DNA of 64,000 bases, taken from assembly GCA_015654925.1 (NCBI GenBank), contig JAATFX010000142.1, positions 52,576 to 116,575 of the forward strand, in the 5' to 3' direction. This document shows positions 32,518 to 41,775 of the stretch, one piece after another. A model generated the notes under the pieces. That model was not told the DNA's origin, ran no database searches, and worked only from the letters and a program-made list of their open reading frames with translations. The position numbers and the translations under genes are program-made. Origin of the DNA: Enterobacterales bacterium (GTDB lineage Bacteria; Pseudomonadota; Gammaproteobacteria; Enterobacterales; Enterobacteriaceae). How positions within the stretch are numbered: position 1 is the stretch's first letter; every line of letters starts with the position of its first letter.

Positions 32518-34641
32518 ATGTTGATAGGGTATTTATCCGCGCTCGGTTGCCGCGCGGGCGAGTCGGTGGACGTCATGGTCAGCAGCAGCATTGAGCGGGT
32601 AACGCTTGATCTGGTGCGTTTGATACACGGCGATGACAATCCGGTCGGGCCGGGTTTTCTGTATGAGGAGGTGGCGGAGGTTCCCGCCCGGGAGATCGCG
32701 GCGCAGGAGCGCGATACCCCGATCGGTTCCTATGCCCGCAGCCAGCAGGAGATAACGCTCGGCGCCACGCTGGGCCTCAGCGTGGACCTCTGGCCGACCC
32801 TGCCCGCCAACGGCGCGCGGCAAACCGCCGTCGGCCTGCCCGGCGTGGATTTTAGCGTCGCGCTCACCCCGGAAGGCCGCCTGGGGCTGTACCACCGGCA
32901 GCGGTTGATTGTAAGCACGGAGCGGCCGGTATTGGGCCGGCATTGGTATCACGTGGAAGCCGAGGTGTCGCCGCAACGGTCGTTATTAACCGTACGGCAG
33001 GCGGGACAGCCCGCCCGGGCCGCGATTGGCCCGGGGGTGGTATTGCGCGGCGACAGCCCCATCCTGCTGGCGGCGGGGCATATCGACACCCAGGGCGGCC
33101 AGCATTTTCCCCGCGCGCGCTATAACGGCAAAATCGCGCGCCCCGTCCTGGCCATTGACGGCGCGCTGGCCGCCCAATGGGCCTTTGAACAACAGATGAG
33201 CACCCAGCGGGTGCCGGACAACCGCGGCGGCTATCACCTGGATCTGATCAATGCCCCCACCCGGGCGATGACCGGGCCCGGCTGGAATAACGCGGTGCAT
33301 GACTGGAAGCAGGACCCGGCCCAATACGACGCCATCCATTTCCATGATGATGACCTGGCGGACGCCTGCTGGCCGGTAAGCGCGCGGATGCAGGTGCCGC
33401 CGGACCTGCCGAGCGGGGTTTACGCGCTGCGCCTGAAGGCCGCCGGCGAGGCGGATGATTATATTCCATTAATGGTGCGGCCGGCGCCGGGGGCGCCCAC
33501 GGCCGATATCGCCCTGGTAATGGCCACCTATACCTACCTGGCGTATGCCAATGAACACCTGACCGAAGGGGAGTTCGAACAGGGTAGTGAAATACCGGTG
33601 CAGACCGGGGATTGGGAAGATCTGGTGGCGCAGCATCAGGAATGGGGGAAGAGCCATTATGATTTGCATAACGACGGTTCCGGCGTGGCGTACTCCAGCG
33701 CCCTGCGCCCGATCCCCAATATGCGCCCCAACTACCGCTTTTGGGGTTTTCATGCGCCGCGCCGCTTTTCCGCCGATCTGTATATGGTGTGGTTCCTGAC
33801 TAAACTGGGCGTACCCTTCGATGTGCTGACCGAGCACGACCTGCACCAGGAGAGCGGCAGCGTGCTCGCCCCCTACCAGACGGTGATTACCGGCAGCCAT
33901 CCGGAGTATTACAGCGGCGATATGCTGGATGCTTATGAGCGCCATGTCGCCGGCGGCGGCGGCCTGATGTACCTGGGCGGCGACGGTTTTTACTGGGTCA
34001 CCACGCCGTTTGCCGATCTGCCCCATGTGCTGGAAGTGCGTAAATCGGAAGGCCTGCGCCATTGGGACGCCGATCCCGGCGAGCGCTATCACGCCAGCAC
34101 CGGAGAGTTGGGCGGTATCTGGCGCAGCCGCGGCCGCAGCCCCCATCGCCTGTTCGGCATCGGGATGGGCGGACACGGCTGGGATAATAAAGCGCCCGGC
34201 TACCGGCGTTCCCCGCGCTCTTATCAAGCCGATGCGGCGTGGGTGTTCGAGGGGATTACCGATGATGTAATCGGCGACTTCGGGCTGATTATGAACGGCA
34301 CCAGCGGCGATGAAATCGACCGCGTCGATTACCATCACGGCACGCCGGCGCATACCATTATCCTGGCGTCATCGGAGCAGCATAGCGAGTGGTATGTGCC
34401 GGTGCCCGAGGATGTGACCACGGTATCTAACACCTTAAATGCACGTTATAATCGCGACGTCCGATCGGATATGGTTCTGGTCGAACACCCCGGCGGCGGC
34501 GCGGTATTTTCGGTGGGTTCAATCATTTTCACCGGGGCCGTACCGGTCAACCAGGGGGAAAATAATGTCGCGCGCCTGCTGGGCAACGTGATTAACAACT
34601 TTACCGCCAGGGGAGAAAACCGATCGGGCAAGCAGAGGTGA
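32518..34641 (+). CDS. N,N-dimethylformamidase large-subunit-like protein
   Basis: A 707-residue protein. The C-terminal half (from about residue 300) has the N,N-dimethylformamidase beta-subunit domain look: TYTYLAYANEH, FSADLYMVWFLTKLGVPFDVLTEHDLH, VITGSHPEYYSGDML and GGGLMYLGGDGFYWVT. The N-terminal ~230 residues resemble a concanavalin/LamG-like beta domain (GLYHRQRLIVSTERPVLGRHW). The known bacterial enzyme hydrolyses dimethylformamide to dimethylamine and formate with a mononuclear iron and a small alpha subunit; I see no alpha-subunit gene here. AGGAG fixes the start. It follows a sugar-type importer, so the real substrate may be another N-substituted amide. Confidence 0.72.
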   Translation: MLIGYLSALGCRAGESVDVMVSSSIERVTLDLVRLIHGDDNPVGPGFLYEEVAEVPAREIAAQERDTPIGSYARSQQEITLGATLGLSVDLWPTLPANGARQTAVGLPGVDFSVALTPEGRLGLYHRQRLIVSTERPVLGRHWYHVEAEVSPQRSLLTVRQAGQPARAAIGPGVVLRGDSPILLAAGHIDTQGGQHFPRARYNGKIARPVLAIDGALAAQWAFEQQMSTQRVPDNRGGYHLDLINAPTRAMTGPGWNNAVHDWKQDPAQYDAIHFHDDDLADACWPVSARMQVPPDLPSGVYALRLKAAGEADDYIPLMVRPAPGAPTADIALVMATYTYLAYANEHLTEGEFEQGSEIPVQTGDWEDLVAQHQEWGKSHYDLHNDGSGVAYSSALRPIPNMRPNYRFWGFHAPRRFSADLYMVWFLTKLGVPFDVLTEHDLHQESGSVLAPYQTVITGSHPEYYSGDMLDAYERHVAGGGGLMYLGGDGFYWVTTPFADLPHVLEVRKSEGLRHWDADPGERYHASTGELGGIWRSRGRSPHRLFGIGMGGHGWDNKAPGYRRSPRSYQADAAWVFEGITDDVIGDFGLIMNGTSGDEIDRVDYHHGTPAHTIILASSEQHSEWYVPVPEDVTTVSNTLNARYNRDVRSDMVLVEHPGGGAVFSVGSIIFTGAVPVNQGENNVARLLGNVINNFTARGENRSGKQR

Positions 34642-34666
34642 GGGCGGCGCTGCCGTCGCCCCAATC

Positions 34667-35551
34667 ATGAGTCATTTCCAGCCGGCGATTATCACGACCT
34701 CGGGTTTCGCCCTGTCGGCGGCCGAGCAGACAAGCACGGCATTATGGCGCAACACCATCGATAACCGGTTTACCCAGCCGCAGTTTCTGGCGCTCAGCGG
34801 TTTGTTCCACAAGCCGGGCATCGGGCATTATGAGCTGGCGGATCGGGTAGGGATCGATCGCGCCACCATCGGTCCCATCCTGACGCGGTTAATGGAGCAA
34901 GATCTGCTGGAGCGGCGCAAGGACCCCCGTGATTCCCGGCGCTCGGTGTTGACCCTGCTGCCGCAGGCGGTGGTCATCCTCGAAGAGATGGTGGCGCAGG
35001 TAGAAGAGGTGAATCGCCAGCTTATGGCGCCGCTCGGCCATGCCGAACAGGCGGCGCTGGTGCAGAGCTGGGCGCTGCTGGGCGACGATCTGGCGGTAAA
35101 AGATCGGGGCGGGGAGGAGACCGCGGACGCAACGGCCATCCGGCCCCTGAGCCATTATCCCTGGTATTTCCTGCGCCAGGCCTGCCGCAACTATCGGCGC
35201 TTATGGCGCGAGCGGGTGGATGAGAATATCAGCGCGTCGCTGTTCGCCCTGATGGATGCGGTCGCCACCCAGCCGCATATCGATATCCGCGGCGCGGCGC
35301 TGCGGGCTTCCATCGAGGAGAGCAATGCGGTGCGCATGGTGATGCGTCTGGTGCGCACCCGGATTATGCGCGACCCGCGCGACCCCCAGGATGCCCGCCG
35401 CTCGCTATTGTCGCTGACCGATTCCGGCGAGCAACTTTACGCGGATCTGAGCGCGCGGGTGCCGCGCGTGCAGGCCGCGCTCACCCAGCGCCTGCCGCCG
35501 TTGGCGGTGGATGAATTTCATCGCCTGACGCGCCTGGTCGCGCGGTTATAG
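34667..35551 (+). CDS. tandem MarR-family regulator (two MarR units in one chain)
   Basis: A 294-residue protein built from two MarR-like units. Unit 1 (about residues 20-135) has ALSGLFHKPGIGHYELADRV and wing RRKDPRDSRRSVLTLLPQAV. Unit 2 (about 160-294) has SLFALMDAV...IRGAALRASIEE and wing MRDPRDPQDARRSLLSLTDS. MarR proteins are normally ~150-residue homodimers, so this looks like a covalent dimer. The first unit keeps a better recognition helix (GIDRATIGPILTRL) than the second. It is the last gene of the importer/DMFase-like operon and faces a LacI gene 4 bp away. Confidence 0.8.
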   Translation: MSHFQPAIITTSGFALSAAEQTSTALWRNTIDNRFTQPQFLALSGLFHKPGIGHYELADRVGIDRATIGPILTRLMEQDLLERRKDPRDSRRSVLTLLPQAVVILEEMVAQVEEVNRQLMAPLGHAEQAALVQSWALLGDDLAVKDRGGEETADATAIRPLSHYPWYFLRQACRNYRRLWRERVDENISASLFALMDAVATQPHIDIRGAALRASIEESNAVRMVMRLVRTRIMRDPRDPQDARRSLLSLTDSGEQLYADLSARVPRVQAALTQRLPPLAVDEFHRLTRLVARL

Positions 35552-35555
35552 CAGC

Positions 35556-36626
35556 TCAGTCATAAAGCCCCTCCCGCTGCACGGCGGAATGGTTTTTGTT
35601 GTCGCGGATGCGGCGTACGGAATCCCTGATCATCAGCGTACCGTTAAGCAAGAGATTCCCCACCGGGCCGTCCGGGCACAAAAGCCGCTGCTGAAGCATC
35701 CTGACGGCTTCTTTCCCCAATTCGTCGCGGGGAACATGCACCGAGGTCAGCGGAATATCATGGATAGCGGCCAAATTAAACCCATCCATACTCATGACCG
35801 ATACGTCCTGGGGCACGCGTAAACCGGCCTGCCGCAAGGCATTGACCGCGCCCACCGCCATAAAATCCCCGCCGGCCAGGATGGCGCTCGGCCGCTCGGC
35901 CGGGGGGCACCGGCGCATAAATTCCCCGACCATCCGTTCCGATTCGGCGGTGCCGAACCCCTGCGCGATAAGCTGATGGCGTTCTTCGTTAAATACCAGA
36001 TTGCGGGCGTGCCATGCGGCGCGTACGCCATTCATCCGCAGTTCCATGGTGTAGCGCCGCAGGCAATGCAGCGTCAGGATATTGCGGTGCCCCTGCTCGA
36101 ACAGGTAATCGGCGGAAAACTCGCCGATAAGCCGATGGTGCGGTGAAATCGACGGCAGGCGCATACCGCGGTCATAACAGTTGATCAATACGCAGGGTTT
36201 ATGCAACTCCGCCGCCAGGGTATGGATATCGGCATCATCGATGCCGATAATCAGCGCGGCCTCCGCGTCGGGCTGATTCATCTTTTCCAGAAACAGCGCG
36301 GCATCGCTGTCATTCTCCTCCAGCCCATAATAGCGCAGCCGGACGTCATGCTGCGCCAGCGCCTGGCTGATTCCCTGGATGACCTTGTAATAAAAGATAT
36401 CGGTACGCACGTCAAACGCCCGCGGCGGGGCGAAGACCAGCAAACTATTCAACAACAGCCGGCCGCTGGACAGGTCGTCCATTACGCCTTTTTCACGGGC
36501 GGCCTGCAATACCAGGGTGCGCGCCGCGATGCTGGTATTGGATTTACCCGCCAGCACCCGGGAAACGGTACTGATGGAAAGACCGGTTTCGCGGGCTATG
36601 GCGGTGATTTTTAGCTTTCCTTTCAT
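35556..36626 (-). CDS. LacI-family transcriptional regulator
   Basis: A 356-residue repressor. The DNA-binding head is MKGKLKITAIARETGLSIST with VSRVLAGKS, followed by a hinge and a periplasmic-binding-protein-like core (GIDDADIHTLAAEL, CVLINCYDRGM, AILAGGDFMAVGAVNALRQ, SVMSMDGF). The linker after the head is shorter than in LacI. It is divergent from the MFS/GH31 pair and most likely controls them in response to an oligosaccharide product. A candidate operator is TGCAA-AAAA-TTGCA at 36740-36753. Confidence 0.87.
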   Translation of the reverse strand: MKGKLKITAIARETGLSISTVSRVLAGKSNTSIAARTLVLQAAREKGVMDDLSSGRLLLNSLLVFAPPRAFDVRTDIFYYKVIQGISQALAQHDVRLRYYGLEENDSDAALFLEKMNQPDAEAALIIGIDDADIHTLAAELHKPCVLINCYDRGMRLPSISPHHRLIGEFSADYLFEQGHRNILTLHCLRRYTMELRMNGVRAAWHARNLVFNEERHQLIAQGFGTAESERMVGEFMRRCPPAERPSAILAGGDFMAVGAVNALRQAGLRVPQDVSVMSMDGFNLAAIHDIPLTSVHVPRDELGKEAVRMLQQRLLCPDGPVGNLLLNGTLMIRDSVRRIRDNKNHSAVQREGLYD

Positions 36627-36739
36627 TTTGTGATCGCCGTCATATTCGTAAATGACAAAGTTTTCATAAGGCCTTGGCGCCCGCTGGTTGCGCTGGACCG
36701 AGGGATAACATCGCTAACCGACTATTACATGAAAATTTT

Positions 36740-36753
36740 TGCAAAAAATTGCA
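36740..36753. promoter_or_regulatory. candidate LacI-type operator
   Basis: TGCAA-AAAA-TTGCA is an inverted repeat in the AT-rich divergent gap between the LacI gene and the MFS gene, 61 bp before the latter's start. It does not contain the central CG common in LacI-family sites, so the call is weak. Confidence 0.25.
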
Positions 36754-36813
36754 TAGACCCGCATTTTTCACTCTTTTACTGTCGGGAAAAGGTCACGGAA
36801 CGCAGGGGAAATC

Positions 36814-38118
36814 ATGAATTTCAATAGCCATGCCAAAGCGGCGTCGATTACGGGTAAACGCGTGGTGAAAAACCTGCGCTGGTGGATGCTGGCCCTGTTT
36901 TTGCTGGGGGTCACGGTTAACTACATCACGCGTAACGCGCTGGGTATCCTGGCGCCCGAGTTAAAAACCAGCCTCCATATGACCACCGAGCAGTATTCTT
37001 GGATCATCGCCGCGTTCCAGTTGGCCTACACGGTGTTCCAGCCGTTTTGCGGCTGGCTGATCGATGTGATTGGCTTGAAAATGGGTTTTTTGATTTGCGC
37101 GGTAATCTGGTCGTTGATGTGTCTGCTGCACGCGGGGGCGAGCAGTTGGCTGCAATTGGCCATTCTGCGCTTTTTTATGGGCGCGTCCGAAGCGGCGGCC
37201 ACGCCCGCCAACGCCAAGGCGATCGGCGACTGGTTCCCCAAAAAAGAGCGTCCGGTGGCGGCGGGCTGGGCCGGGGTCGGGTTTTCATTGGGCGCGATGC
37301 TGGCGCCGCCGATTATTTATATCGCCCACGCTTCCCTGGGCTGGCATGGCGCGTTTTTACTCGCCGGCGGTCTGGGTTTGCTGTGGGCGGGATTGTGGTG
37401 GTGGCTTTACCATGCGCCGCAGACCCATCCGAACCTGGGCGACGATGAACGCGACTTTATCGGCCAGGACAACGATGGCGTATTCGTCAAGCAGTCCTTC
37501 TGGCAATCGCTGAAAATCATCTCGAAAACCAAACGCTTCTACGGCATCGCCATACCGGCGTTCCTGGCGGAGCCCGCGTGGGGGGTGCTGAGTTTTTGGG
37601 TACCGCTTTATTTGGCCAACGATCGCGGCATGGATCTCAAGCAGATCGTCATGTTTGCCTGGATGCCGTTTCTCGCCGCCGATCTGGGCAGTATCGCCAG
37701 CGGATACCTCACGCGCATCTATATCCGCTGGTTTGGGTGCACGCGGGTTAATTCCATCGTCGCCAGCTCCATCACCGGCGCCTTCCTGATGTTGTCGCTG
37801 GCGTTAATGACGCTGGTGCAAACCCCCTGGCTGGCCATTTTGCTGATCTCCATCGGCGGCTTCGGCCACCAGGTGATCTCCTGCATGCTCAGCGCGCTGG
37901 TGGTGGAAACCTTTGAAAAAGGACAGATGGCGACGGTAAACGGCATGCGCGGTTCGTGCGCCTGGATCGCCAGTTTTATGTTCTCGTTAATCATCGGCGT
38001 CACCGCCGATACCATCGGTTTTAAACCGCTGTTTATCGCCATGGGATTTTTTGACCTGATTGGCGCTATTTTCCTGGTGATGTTTATTGCACCACGCCGC
38101 GATCGCTCGCCGGCGTGA
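36814..38118 (+). CDS. MFS transporter, ExuT/hexuronate-anion symporter type
   Basis: A 434-residue inner-membrane carrier of the anion:cation symporter family. The first helix RWWMLALFLLGVTVNYITRN, GWLIDVIGLKMGF, FFMGASEAAATPANAKAIGD and WFPKKERPVAAG match ExuT-class proteins, which carry hexuronates, galactonate and similar sugar acids. It has about 12 hydrophobic segments. GGGGAAAT precedes the ATG. It is followed 21 bases later by a GH31 glycosidase, so it may import a uronate-containing or acidic disaccharide that the enzyme cleaves in the cytoplasm (inference). Confidence 0.85.
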   Translation: MNFNSHAKAASITGKRVVKNLRWWMLALFLLGVTVNYITRNALGILAPELKTSLHMTTEQYSWIIAAFQLAYTVFQPFCGWLIDVIGLKMGFLICAVIWSLMCLLHAGASSWLQLAILRFFMGASEAAATPANAKAIGDWFPKKERPVAAGWAGVGFSLGAMLAPPIIYIAHASLGWHGAFLLAGGLGLLWAGLWWWLYHAPQTHPNLGDDERDFIGQDNDGVFVKQSFWQSLKIISKTKRFYGIAIPAFLAEPAWGVLSFWVPLYLANDRGMDLKQIVMFAWMPFLAADLGSIASGYLTRIYIRWFGCTRVNSIVASSITGAFLMLSLALMTLVQTPWLAILLISIGGFGHQVISCMLSALVVETFEKGQMATVNGMRGSCAWIASFMFSLIIGVTADTIGFKPLFIAMGFFDLIGAIFLVMFIAPRRDRSPA

Positions 38119-38139
38119 CGGATAGGGAGTTACCACGCT

Positions 38140-40506
38140 ATGAAAACTTTGAAAAATTGGACCTTCAGCCAGCAAACCGAGCGCTTTGTCGAGCTCAAGG
38201 TGGATGGGCTGCATTTATTCCGCCTGTATGTGCTGGAAAATAGCCTGTTCCGCGTCTTGATTAAACGCCATGGGGCGCTGGCGCTCGATCGCACCTGGAG
38301 TATCGCGCCGCGGCAGGATGTGCCTTGGGAGGGGCGCGATCGCGAGTACGTGGATGATTTTAGCCTGCCGGCTTATGAACTTGACCATGACGCCGCCGGG
38401 CTGCGCATCAGTACCGATACGCTTAGGGTGACGGTGCATCAGCCGCTGTGGCTGGAATGGGAGTTCCGTTCGCCGGAGCATGAGTGGCTGCCGCTGGCCG
38501 GCGATCGCCCCACCGGCGCTTATCTGCTTAATGCCCACGGCGACGGAATCGAACATTACCAGCGCAGGAACGACGGGGAACGTTATTACGGACTGGGAGA
38601 AAAAAGCGGCGATCTCAACCGCGTCGGCAAGCGGTTCGAAATGCGCAATCTTGATGCGATGGGCTATAACGCGGCCACTACCGATCCGCTGTATAAACAT
38701 ATTCCCTTCACCATCACGCAGCGCAGCGCCGCCAGTTTTGGCCTGTTCTACGATAATCTCAGCACCAGCTGGTTCGATTTAGGCAATGAACTGGATAATT
38801 ATCATCCGGCCTATCGGCGTTATCGCGCCGAGGCGGGGGATCTTGATTATTACCTGTTCCTGGGGCCGCGGGTGCTGGATGTCACCAAAGCCATGGTGCG
38901 CCTGACCGGTAAAACGCTGTTTGGTCCCAAATGGAGCCTTGGCTACAGCGGGTCGACCATGCACTACACCGACGCCCCGGATGCGCAGCAACAGTTGCTG
39001 AAATTTATCGCTTTATGCCGGGAGCACGCCATTCCCTGCGATTCGTTCCAGCTCTCTTCCGGCTATACGTCAATTAATGACAAACGGTATGTCTTCAATT
39101 GGAACCATGACAAATTCCCGCAGCCGCAGGTAATGACCCGGGCGTTTCACCAGGCCGGGCTGAAGCTGGCCGCCAATATCAAACCCTGCCTGCTGCAAGA
39201 CCATCCCCAATACGCACAGGCGGCGGCGCAGGGGCTGTTTATCCGCGACTCGCAGGAAACCGGGCCGGCGCGGTCGGTATTTTGGGACGACGAGGGGGCC
39301 AATCTCGATTTCACCAACCCGCGCGCCGTCGCCTGGTGGCAGGAGCAGGTTACGGAACAACTGCTGGCCATGGGCATCGATGCCACCTGGAATGATAATA
39401 ACGAGTATGAACTCTGGGACGGGGAAGCCCGCTGCCACGGTTTTGGCCGCGAAATCGCCATCAAGCATATCCGCCCGGTCATGCCGTTGCTGATGATGCG
39501 GGCCTCGCTGGAAGCCCAGCAGCGCTTCGCGCCGGATAAACGGCCGTATCTGATCTCCCGTTCCGGCTGCGCGGGCATGCAGCGCTACGTGCAGACCTGG
39601 AGCGGCGATAACCGCACCAGTTGGCAGACGCTGCGGTTCAATACCCGCATGGGACTGGGCATGAGCCTGTCCGGGTTATATAACGTCGGCCATGATGTGG
39701 GGGGATTCTCCGGCGAAAAGCCGGATGCGGAGCTGTTCGCGCGCTGGGTGCAAAACGGCGTGATGCATCCGCGGTTTACCATCCACTCCTGGAACGATGA
39801 TCATACGGTTAATGAACCCTGGATGTATCCGGCGCTCACGCCGGTTATCCGCGCGGCCATACAATTGCGCTATCGGTTGATGCCTTATCTTTATACCCTG
39901 TTCTGGCAGGCGTGCAGCGACGATGAGCCCATGCTGCGCCCGACCTTTCTCGATCACGAACAGGATGAGCGCACGTTTGCGGAAACCGACGATTTTATGC
40001 TGGGACGCGATGTGCTGGTCGCAAGCGTGGTGGAAGCGGGCGCGCGCCGGCGCCGGGTTTATTTGCCCGATAATCGCTGCGGCTGGTATGACTGGCACAG
40101 CGGGCAATGGTTCGCCGGCGGTCAGGATATCGAGCTGGACGCGCCCCTGGAACGGCTGCCGATGCTGGTGCGGGCCGGCGCGGCGATCCCGCTGTCCGAC
40201 TGCTATCAGTGCCAGGATAGCGCCCAGGATGACCGCCGCCGGCTGGCCCTGTTTCCCTTATTGGGCTCGGGGGAAAGCGCGGGCCTGTTCTATGAAGATG
40301 ACGGCGAGAGCCACGGCTGGCGCAATGGGCACGCGCTCTGGCTCGACTGGGAAATGCGCGGCGACGCGCACCGCATCGATCTGCGTATCGAACAGCGCGG
40401 CGATTACCGGCCGGCCTGGCGCGAACTGGCGCTGCAACTGCCGGCCGGCGAGGCGCGGCCGCTGTATGTCAATGGGGAGCGGACCGCGGTTTACCGCCTG
40501 GCCTAA
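38140..40506 (+). CDS. glycoside hydrolase family 31 alpha-glycosidase
   Basis: A 788-residue cytoplasmic (no signal peptide) GH31 enzyme. The nucleophile is Asp419 in ATWNDNNEYE and the acid/base Asp490 lies in TWSGDNRTSW. An N-terminal galactose-mutarotase-like beta domain (EWEFRSPEHEWLPLAGDR, YYGLGEKSGDLNRVG) precedes the barrel, and a beta domain follows it (MLVRAGAAIPLSD). GH31 includes alpha-glucosidases, alpha-xylosidases and sulfoquinovosidases. The Trp/Arg sulfonate contacts of YihQ cannot be asserted here. It is encoded with the MFS carrier and the LacI regulator. It overlaps the convergent ssuD gene by 4 bases. Confidence 0.88.
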   Translation: MKTLKNWTFSQQTERFVELKVDGLHLFRLYVLENSLFRVLIKRHGALALDRTWSIAPRQDVPWEGRDREYVDDFSLPAYELDHDAAGLRISTDTLRVTVHQPLWLEWEFRSPEHEWLPLAGDRPTGAYLLNAHGDGIEHYQRRNDGERYYGLGEKSGDLNRVGKRFEMRNLDAMGYNAATTDPLYKHIPFTITQRSAASFGLFYDNLSTSWFDLGNELDNYHPAYRRYRAEAGDLDYYLFLGPRVLDVTKAMVRLTGKTLFGPKWSLGYSGSTMHYTDAPDAQQQLLKFIALCREHAIPCDSFQLSSGYTSINDKRYVFNWNHDKFPQPQVMTRAFHQAGLKLAANIKPCLLQDHPQYAQAAAQGLFIRDSQETGPARSVFWDDEGANLDFTNPRAVAWWQEQVTEQLLAMGIDATWNDNNEYELWDGEARCHGFGREIAIKHIRPVMPLLMMRASLEAQQRFAPDKRPYLISRSGCAGMQRYVQTWSGDNRTSWQTLRFNTRMGLGMSLSGLYNVGHDVGGFSGEKPDAELFARWVQNGVMHPRFTIHSWNDDHTVNEPWMYPALTPVIRAAIQLRYRLMPYLYTLFWQACSDDEPMLRPTFLDHEQDERTFAETDDFMLGRDVLVASVVEAGARRRRVYLPDNRCGWYDWHSGQWFAGGQDIELDAPLERLPMLVRAGAAIPLSDCYQCQDSAQDDRRRLALFPLLGSGESAGLFYEDDGESHGWRNGHALWLDWEMRGDAHRIDLRIEQRGDYRPAWRELALQLPAGEARPLYVNGERTAVYRLA

Positions 40507-41645
40507 TGCACTTTGCCGGGGGCAAAGTCATTGGCGATGACCTCTCCCTGCGGGCGGATGGCATCATGGGCGGCAACGCCGGTATTCGGCGCCACATCCA
40601 GCAGGGGGAACAGCAGTTCCGCCACGCGGTAGGCTTCTTCCAGATGGGGATACCCGGAAAGAATAAACGTATCGATGCCCAGGTCCGCATATTCCCGGAT
40701 ACGCGCGGCGACGGTGGGGCCATCGCCCACCAGGGCGGTGCCGGCGCCGGCCCGCACCAGTCCGACCCCGGCCCACAGATTGGGGGCGATCTCCAGGTTG
40801 TCGCGGCTGCCGTTATGCAGCGCCGCCATGCGGCTTTGCCCGACGGAGTCGAACCGGGCAAACGACGCCTGCGCCTGGGCGATGGTTTCGTCGTCCACGT
40901 GGGCGATCAGCCGGTTGGCGGCCCGCCAGGCTTCCTCGGTCGTTTCGCGCACAATAACATGCAGGCGGATGCCGAAACGGATTTTGCGGCCGAGCGCGGC
41001 GGCTTTTTCGCGCACCTGCGCTATTTTCTCCGCGACCCGGGCGGGCGGCTCACCCCAAGTCAGATACAATTCCACCTGTTCCGCCGCCAGGTCCTGCGCC
41101 GCATCCGACGAACCGCCGAAATAGAGCGGCGGGCGGGGCTGCTGTACGGGGGGAAACATCAGGCGCGCCCCTTTGACCTGCAAATGCTTACCGCTGAAAT
41201 CCACGGTCTCGCCTGCGAGCACCCGGCGCCAGATATGGGTGAATTCCGCCGCCGCCTCATAACGCTGGGCGTGGTCGAGGAATACCCCCTCGGCGGCCAG
41301 CTCGTCGGGGTTGCCGCCGGTCACCAGGTTAAACAGCGCCCGCCCCTGGGAGAGCCGGTCGAGAGTGGCCGCCTGCCGGGCCGCCAGGGTCGGCGAAATC
41401 ACGCCCGGACGCAGGGCCACCAGGAATTTCAGGCGCTGCGTTACCGGGATTAACGACGCCGCCACCAGCCATGAGTCTTCGCAGGAACGGCCGGTGGGGA
41501 TCAGCACGCCGCCGTATCCCAGCCGCTCCGCCGCCTGGGCGATTTGCTGTAAATAACCGTGATCGACTTTGCGCGCGCCCTGCGCGCTGCCAAGATAGCG
41601 CCCGTCGCCGTGGGTCGGCAGAAACCAGAAAAGATGAAGGCCCAT
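40503..41645 (-). CDS. ssuD: FMNH2-dependent alkanesulfonate monooxygenase
   Basis: A 380-residue bacterial luciferase-family enzyme, one residue shorter than E. coli SsuD. It uses FMNH2 and O2 to release sulfite from C2-C10 alkanesulfonates. LFWFLPTHGDGRYLG, GYGGVLIPTGRSCEDSW, FLVALRPGVISPT and RALFNLVTGGNPDELAAEG are diagnostic. The start has GAGGA 8 bases upstream. It is the last gene of the minus-strand unit ssuA-ssuC-ssuB-GRE-activase-ssuD, 130 bp after the activase. No ssuE flavin reductase is present in the window, so reduced flavin must come from elsewhere. Confidence 0.92.
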   Translation of the reverse strand: MGLHLFWFLPTHGDGRYLGSAQGARKVDHGYLQQIAQAAERLGYGGVLIPTGRSCEDSWLVAASLIPVTQRLKFLVALRPGVISPTLAARQAATLDRLSQGRALFNLVTGGNPDELAAEGVFLDHAQRYEAAAEFTHIWRRVLAGETVDFSGKHLQVKGARLMFPPVQQPRPPLYFGGSSDAAQDLAAEQVELYLTWGEPPARVAEKIAQVREKAAALGRKIRFGIRLHVIVRETTEEAWRAANRLIAHVDDETIAQAQASFARFDSVGQSRMAALHNGSRDNLEIAPNLWAGVGLVRAGAGTALVGDGPTVAARIREYADLGIDTFILSGYPHLEEAYRVAELLFPLLDVAPNTGVAAHDAIRPQGEVIANDFAPGKVH

Positions 41646-41775
41646 AGGTGATTCCTCGTGGCGGTTACAGCGTGGCTATCCGCCCATGATGGCGAACGGA
41701 CGCCGGCTTACCAACTGATATTTCCGGCATTCCAAATGCGCGGCGCGGGTTAGCTGGTGAGGTATGGCGGCAGCC

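Noticed and set aside
31374..32639. 421-codon open frame on the minus strand
   Set aside because: It is antisense to the RbsC-like permease; composition (His, Asn, Gln, Asp runs) and lack of motifs mark it as a shadow.
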